In this document: positions 27,414-27,726 of the stretch, piece by piece
Position numbering within the stretch: the first letter of the stretch is position 1
Layout of the letters: each line of letters begins with the position of its first letter
Origin: a virus
Virus record (IMG/VR): IMGVR_UViG_3300009419_000074
Span: 1 to 27,726 of that record
DNA: 27,726 bases
Reading direction: 5' to 3' (one strand)
Notes under the pieces: generated by a model
Databases searched by the model: none
Told to the model about the DNA's origin: nothing
What the model saw: only the letters and a program-made list of their open reading frames with translations
Program-made: the position numbers and the translations under genes

Positions 27414-27726
27414 ATGAAAACAGTTGGCGATAAATTATCCCCATTCGCAATTACAGGCGTTAAGCCAGGACAACCAAACGATGCTTTTTTTGAAATTACA
27501 GACAAGAGCTTCGAAGGCAAGTGGAAAGTAATTGTTTACTATCCAAAAGACTTTACATTCGTATGTCCAACTGAGATTGTAGCATACGACAAGTTGGCAT
27601 CAGACTTTGCCGACCGTGATGCCATCCTATTGACAGGTAGCACAGACAATGAGTTCTGCAAAGTTAGCTGGCAAAATGCTCACGCTGATTTGAAGAAAAT
27701 CACTCACACACAATTTGCTGATACAC
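27414..27726 (+). CDS. 2-Cys peroxiredoxin (AhpC type), 3' truncated by the window
   Basis: 104 residues are visible. MKTVGDKLSPFAITGVKPG and KWKVIVYYPKDFTFVCPTE, with the peroxidatic Cys in FVCPTEI preceded by the conserved Pro/Thr residues, are the AhpC/TSA signature. DNEFCKVSWQNAH follows; the resolving Cys lies beyond the window. It reduces hydroperoxides in the cytoplasm. On a phage it would protect the infected cell or the ribonucleotide reductase from oxidative damage (inference). It has a private promoter region and a strong AGGAG. Confidence 0.9.
   Translation, partial: MKTVGDKLSPFAITGVKPGQPNDAFFEITDKSFEGKWKVIVYYPKDFTFVCPTEIVAYDKLASDFADRDAILLTGSTDNEFCKVSWQNAHADLKKITHTQFADT

Overview
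The window looks like part of the genome of a T4-like (myovirus-type) bacteriophage of an aquatic Gram-negative bacterium. The evidence is: densely packed genes that mostly run on the + strand with 1-20 nt overlaps; a class I ribonucleotide reductase pair with glutaredoxin; small conserved proteins of the kind I recall from marine T4-like phages; virion proteins (a beta-helix tail fibre, a baseplate-type adhesin, a PAAR-like/peptidase fusion); and a recurring TAAATA element (three copies are full TATAAATA, the T4 late-promoter core) upstream of many genes. A circularly permuted, two-piece tmRNA points to a proteobacterial host lineage (alpha, or the permuted beta lineage). The tag ANDEQFALAA resembles betaproteobacterial tags.

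Layout. 1-969: end of a secreted thermonuclease-like gene, a structured intergenic stretch and a zincin-like gene. 970-2490: minus-strand block with a conserved 90-aa protein, an alpha/beta hydrolase and four tiny overlapping ORFs. 2490-2670: divergent promoter region with a palindrome. 2670-9822: plus-strand small structural or conserved phage genes, a scaffold-like coiled-coil protein with EF-hand-like repeats, a PD-(D/E)XK nuclease and a tail fibre. 9862-13754: nrdA, a 68-aa gene, nrdB and glutaredoxin. 13754-19484: conserved phage proteins, a kinase-nucleotidyltransferase fusion, the PAAR/peptidase fusion, a His-rich secreted protein with a structured leader, and adhesin-like proteins. 19481-23514: fatty-acid desaturase, Pro-rich small protein, PP-loop ATPase, GNAT and three HxD...H double-stranded beta-helix proteins, nearly all overlapping. 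23503-24030: the permuted tmRNA. 24032-24691: a phage-encoded outer-membrane beta-barrel with its own consensus promoter and terminator. 24696-26721: a metallophosphoesterase of the PlcP type and a GT4 glycosyltransferase of the Agt/SqdX type behind a PHO-box-like repeat. 26741-27726: a fourth HxD...H protein and the start of a peroxiredoxin.

Two systems stand out. (1) The tmRNA gene is split so that its acceptor half lies upstream of its tag-coding half, and the whole 220-nt intervening segment is a DUF2061 membrane-protein gene with its own ribosome binding site. One transcript, from a perfect TTGACA-N17-TATAAT promoter to a strong terminator, would be both tmRNA precursor and mRNA. (2) The plcP-agt pair is the known bacterial machinery for replacing phospholipids by glycolipids during phosphate starvation. 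Here it sits on a phage behind a candidate PhoB site, and a desaturase and an outer-membrane protein lie nearby. This suggests the phage remodels its host's envelope.

All protein assignments come from reading motifs by eye; no database search was run.
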